64,000 nt of DNA from Rossellomorea aquimaris (GTDB taxonomy: Bacteria; Bacillota; Bacilli; Bacillales; Fictibacillaceae), in assembly GCA_020524245.1 (NCBI GenBank), contig JAIVLN010000002.1, positions 1-64,000 of the forward strand, read 5' to 3'. Shown one piece after another: positions 61,215-64,000 of the stretch. Both the position numbers and the translations under genes were made by a program. The notes beneath the pieces were generated by a model, which did no database searches, had not been told where the DNA came from, and worked only from the letters and a program-made list of their open reading frames with translations. How positions within the stretch are numbered: position 1 is the stretch's first letter; every line of letters starts with the position of its first letter.

Positions 61215-62843
61215 CTAGTTCTGAAATTGATCTCGTTTCGTTTTTGCATCACTGTAGTTCCCAATATAGCTTCTGATGTTCCCGTCCTCGATCCAAAACG
61301 TACGTTCAATCAATTTATTCAAGAAGTAACGGTCGTGGGAAACGACGAGCAAAGTTCCTTCAAAACCTTCCAGCGCTTCTTCCAATGCTTCTCTTGAATC
61401 AATATCCAAATGGTTGGTCGGCTCATCGAGCAAGAGCAAGTTGTAGTTCTCCGTCATCATCTGGGCTAGACGTAACCGCGTCCGTTCCCCTCCACTTAAG
61501 CTCTCAACCTTTTGGAAGACTTCCTTTCCGAAGAATAGAAAGCGACTCAATTGATAACGAGCTTCCCCTTCGTCTACACGTGCGACATCCCGATACGCAT
61601 CTAGCACTGTCCAACCCTCATAACCAATCAATCCTTTTTGTGATAGGTATCCGATTTTTACGGACGCTCCGATTTTGACTTCACCCTCTTCTGGAGTGAT
61701 TTCACCGAGAATCATGCGCAAAAAGGTCGATTTCCCGACCCCATTCTTTCCGATGATGGCGGCCCGCTCTTGATATTGAACCAGTAAATCAATGTTTGAA
61801 AATAATACTCGATCTTCCATTTTCTTCTCAACCTGTTGGAAGAGGACAACATCTTTTCCGCTCCTTTTGGCAGATGTAAAACCAAGATCTGCTGCGCGCC
61901 TTTCAAGCTTGGGACGATCGATTTTATTCATCCTCTCCAGTGCTCGTTCCATATTTCGAGCACGTTTATGCATTTTAGGGTTATCCGCACGAGTAGCCCA
62001 GTCCCGCATGCGCTTGATGGCTTCCTTCATTTTCTTGATTTTCTTTTGTTGATCCTGGTAGGCCTGGAATTCGAGCATCATACGCTTTTCTTTTTCTTTT
62101 ACAAATGCAGAATAATTGCCTTTATATTGTTCTAGTACCCCAGAATCAATTTCTACCGTTTTAGTTGAAACTGCATCAAGGAAGTAACGATCATGGGAGA
62201 TGATGACAACAGCCCCCTGATAGTTTCGGATATACTCTTCCAACCAGTCCAAAGCTTCCATGTCCAGATGGTTGGTCGGTTCATCCAATAACAGCAAGTC
62301 AGGTTCCTCAAGCAGTATGGCGGCAAGTCCGACTTTTGTCTGCTCTCCTCCACTGAGCGAGGAGAATTCATGGTCACTCAAGTACTCCAGGCCGAGTCCT
62401 TGCATGACCCCTTTGATCTTGGAGTCAATCGCGTATCCATTCAGTTCCTCCAACTTGTCTTGAAGTTTTCCGAATTGCTTGAAGTGCTTCTCCAGCTTAT
62501 GTTGTTCATCTGGGTCAGCCATCTTTTCGGTCACTTCCTTCAATTGTTTTTCAATTTCATAGACTTCTTCAAACGATTGTTTCAACATTCCTTCAACGGT
62601 GCTTCCAGGCTCCGCAATCGGAATTTGATCCAACATCCCAGTCGCTATGTCCTTTTTATAAGAAATATTACCAGCTTCAATCGTTTCCAACCCTGCAATA
62701 CATTTCATGAATGTCGATTTTCCCGCTCCATTCGGACCGATTAGTGCAAGGCGGTCTTTATCATGGATTTGAAGTGAAAGGTCCTGGAAAATCCAAGTAC
62801 CTGCATACATTTTACTGATTTCGTTGATAGATGCTACGATCAT
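61215..62843 (-). CDS. ABC-F-family translational ATPase
   Basis: A 542-residue soluble twin ATPase. The first cassette has GPNGAGKST, LSGGEQTKVGLA and LLLDEPTNHLD; a charged linker (residues about 240-310, KKIKKMKEAIKRMRDWATR) is followed by the second cassette, GKNGVGKST, LSGGERTRLRLAQ and LLLDEPTNHLD. ABC-F proteins bind the ribosomal E site to rescue stalled translation or give drug protection. It does not match my recollection of YkpA or YfmM closely, so the subtype is left open. AAAGGAG precedes the ATG. Confidence 0.85.
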   Translation of the reverse strand: MIVASINEISKMYAGTWIFQDLSLQIHDKDRLALIGPNGAGKSTFMKCIAGLETIEAGNISYKKDIATGMLDQIPIAEPGSTVEGMLKQSFEEVYEIEKQLKEVTEKMADPDEQHKLEKHFKQFGKLQDKLEELNGYAIDSKIKGVMQGLGLEYLSDHEFSSLSGGEQTKVGLAAILLEEPDLLLLDEPTNHLDMEALDWLEEYIRNYQGAVVIISHDRYFLDAVSTKTVEIDSGVLEQYKGNYSAFVKEKEKRMMLEFQAYQDQQKKIKKMKEAIKRMRDWATRADNPKMHKRARNMERALERMNKIDRPKLERRAADLGFTSAKRSGKDVVLFQQVEKKMEDRVLFSNIDLLVQYQERAAIIGKNGVGKSTFLRMILGEITPEEGEVKIGASVKIGYLSQKGLIGYEGWTVLDAYRDVARVDEGEARYQLSRFLFFGKEVFQKVESLSGGERTRLRLAQMMTENYNLLLLDEPTNHLDIDSREALEEALEGFEGTLLVVSHDRYFLNKLIERTFWIEDGNIRSYIGNYSDAKTKRDQFQN

Positions 62844-62885
62844 GAGATTAGTCTCCTTTGATTAGTAAAGTGGATGTACTTCTGA

Positions 62886-62934
62886 AAAAAAACACAAAAA
62901 AAAACCATGAGCAAGCTATACCTGCCCATGGTTT
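62886..62934 (-). terminator. Intrinsic terminator of the 41-codon ORF
   Basis: On the minus strand AAACCATG-x-GCA pairs with TGC-x-CATGGTTT, followed by a long run TTTTTTGTGTTTTTTTT. It lies 41 bases after the small ORF and before the ABC-F gene. Confidence 0.88.
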
Positions 62935-62972
62935 CCGTTCTACATATATAAGGAATCCGGATAAGGTTGTGC

Positions 62973-63098
62973 TTACGTCTTATTACGTTTCTCATATGGA
63001 AAATTGGACAGACTTCTCCCATCGAACGCAAATTCATGCGTTTGAGAGCGTACTTCGACTGTCAGCCAATCCATCACTGGAAACGTAACTGTAAGCAT
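62973..63098 (-). CDS. Small protein of 41 residues, unknown
   Basis: ATG at 63098 has TTAGGAGGTG 5-9 nt upstream, an excellent ribosome binding site. The frame reads MLTVTFPVMDWLTVEVRS then QTHEFAFDGRSL and ends EKRNKT at 62973. A strong terminator follows. It has no membrane helix; the mix of beta-type residues suggests a small folded or leader peptide. It lies 71 bases below the GNAT gene on the same strand. I do not recognise it. Confidence 0.6.
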   Translation of the reverse strand: MLTVTFPVMDWLTVEVRSQTHEFAFDGRSLSNFPYEKRNKT

Positions 63099-63169
63099 AC
63101 CTTACACCTCCTAATTTCAAATCGTCACTACTTGAATATTACCTGAAAAATCCAACAACTTCAAGAGCG

Positions 63170-63958
63170 TTATACCGTTTTATGCCACATCGTCCATTTT
63201 CCGATATCCATGAAGCCTAACCTTTTATAGATGGAACCCGCTGCTGGATTATCATAGAATAAACAAAGGGTTTTGCCTTCCTTCAACACATCTTCACATA
63301 AGGCACTCAGACATTTGGATGCCAGACCTTGATTACGATACTCAATATCCGTACAAACCCCGACAATCATTGCAGATACTGAATTTTCAGCTGTCGTGGA
63401 AACACTTGCAATCGCCTTGTCTATTTCTTTCATGAAATACGTGCGACCACTTTTCGTTTCAATGGTATGAACCATGCTTTCCCTTGTAGCGCTGGATTCG
63501 CTGAATTCTTCTATACTCCCTCTTAAAGTGAAGATTGCATCCACATCTTCAACGGTTGCCAGACGAATGTCGAGTCGCTCGTTCGTTTCCTCCAATGAAT
63601 TTGAATCAAGCAGTTCGGCAAAATGCATGCTCCGTTTCTTACCCGTTGGGATGTAATCATCAAACTGTTGAATGATTTCTTCTTTACCGGATAGGATTTT
63701 AAAATGGTCATCGTTCGAGATGATCTCCGCAAATCCTTGTACATCAAATGAGCCTTTTGCATAAGGAAGAAAATTCTCTTTATAGCGTAAAAGAACAGCA
63801 ATGAGTTCTTCGTCCTTCCATTCTCCCCAAATCTGTTGAAAATCTGTTTCATATCCGAAGTTTTCCAAGTCCCCTATGATGAATAGGTTCATTGCCCGTT
63901 CTTCGGTCAACAGTTCCATCACTTTTGTGTGATCCTTTTCTGTCAATTTTCGGATCAT
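63170..63958 (-). CDS. GNAT-family N-acetyltransferase, two-domain
   Basis: A 262-residue protein. Residues 1-125 form a degenerate GNAT-like half (MIRKLTEKDHTKVMELL, NLFIIGDLENFG); the C-terminal half has the acetyl-CoA site IVGVCTDIEYRNQGLASKCLSALCEDVL and LFYDNPAAGSIYKRLGFMDIG. The acceptor is unknown. GGGAG lies 3 nt before the ATG. The start is 42 bases from the window end; the upstream context is not visible. Confidence 0.85.
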   Translation of the reverse strand: MIRKLTEKDHTKVMELLTEERAMNLFIIGDLENFGYETDFQQIWGEWKDEELIAVLLRYKENFLPYAKGSFDVQGFAEIISNDDHFKILSGKEEIIQQFDDYIPTGKKRSMHFAELLDSNSLEETNERLDIRLATVEDVDAIFTLRGSIEEFSESSATRESMVHTIETKSGRTYFMKEIDKAIASVSTTAENSVSAMIVGVCTDIEYRNQGLASKCLSALCEDVLKEGKTLCLFYDNPAAGSIYKRLGFMDIGKWTMWHKTV

Positions 63959-64000
63959 CTCTCCCTTGCCCCCTCCAAAATGGTATTAAGACCATTTTAC

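Overview
The window reads as chromosomal DNA of a Gram-positive, spore-forming member of the Bacillaceae. Shine-Dalgarno sites are strong (AGGAGG type), GTG and TTG starts are frequent, and most gene ends carry a classic intrinsic terminator. Landmark genes fall in the same order as the yhjD / addB-addA-sbcD-sbcC / yisK-yisL-asnO / yitS-yitT-yitU-yitV arc of the Bacillus subtilis chromosome (order recalled from knowledge, read here right to left). A NhaC-type antiporter and generally acidic proteins fit a salt- or alkali-tolerant bacillus, but the genus cannot be fixed from sequence alone. I see no rRNA, tRNA, CRISPR array, prophage or insertion sequence with a transposase.

Left part (1-9.6 kb): DUF2922 and DUF1659 mini-proteins, an esterase (YitV-like), a NhaC antiporter, a HAD phosphatase (YitU-like), a GDSL esterase, a PP-loop ATPase, a GNAT enzyme, a NifU-N protein, YitT and DegV (YitS-like) proteins, and two short hydrophilic ORFs. 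An orphan sigma factor follows (9.2-9.6 kb). Next come an ATP-grasp ligase overlapping a soluble histidine kinase, an amidohydrolase and a stress-type SDR. Ku plus a LigD split into two coupled ORFs (15.3-18.0 kb) form a non-homologous end-joining module. It converges on a three-gene heme-dependent N-demethylase operon (18.0-20.3 kb).

Middle (20.6-27.2 kb): a maltodextrin locus with a LacI-type regulator, a malEFG-like ABC importer and a divergent neopullulanase-type glycosidase. One operator covers both -35 boxes. Then come a frameshifted NERD-domain gene, asparagine synthetase, MtnE and MtnU, and a large FIST-PAS-GGDEF-EAL protein. After these lie YisL, RocD, GabD, YisK, PCD dehydratase, a B12-type radical SAM protein, hemolysin III, a YIP1 plus membrane-fusion pair, a methyltransferase and a class III aminotransferase.

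Right part (48.2-60.9 kb): one long leftward recombination-repair cluster, WYL mini-protein - YhjD-like - AddB - AddA - SbcD - SbcC. The first gene is preceded by a near-consensus LexA box inside its promoter. An ABC-F ATPase, a 41-codon ORF with its own RBS and terminator, and a GNAT gene end the window.

The most unusual structure lies between genes. Three arrays of exact 20- or 21-nt period each sit after an intrinsic terminator and before the next co-directional gene. Two belong to the same family; the third has a different core. A palindromic Bacillaceae-type repeat is present as one long copy and one deleted copy.
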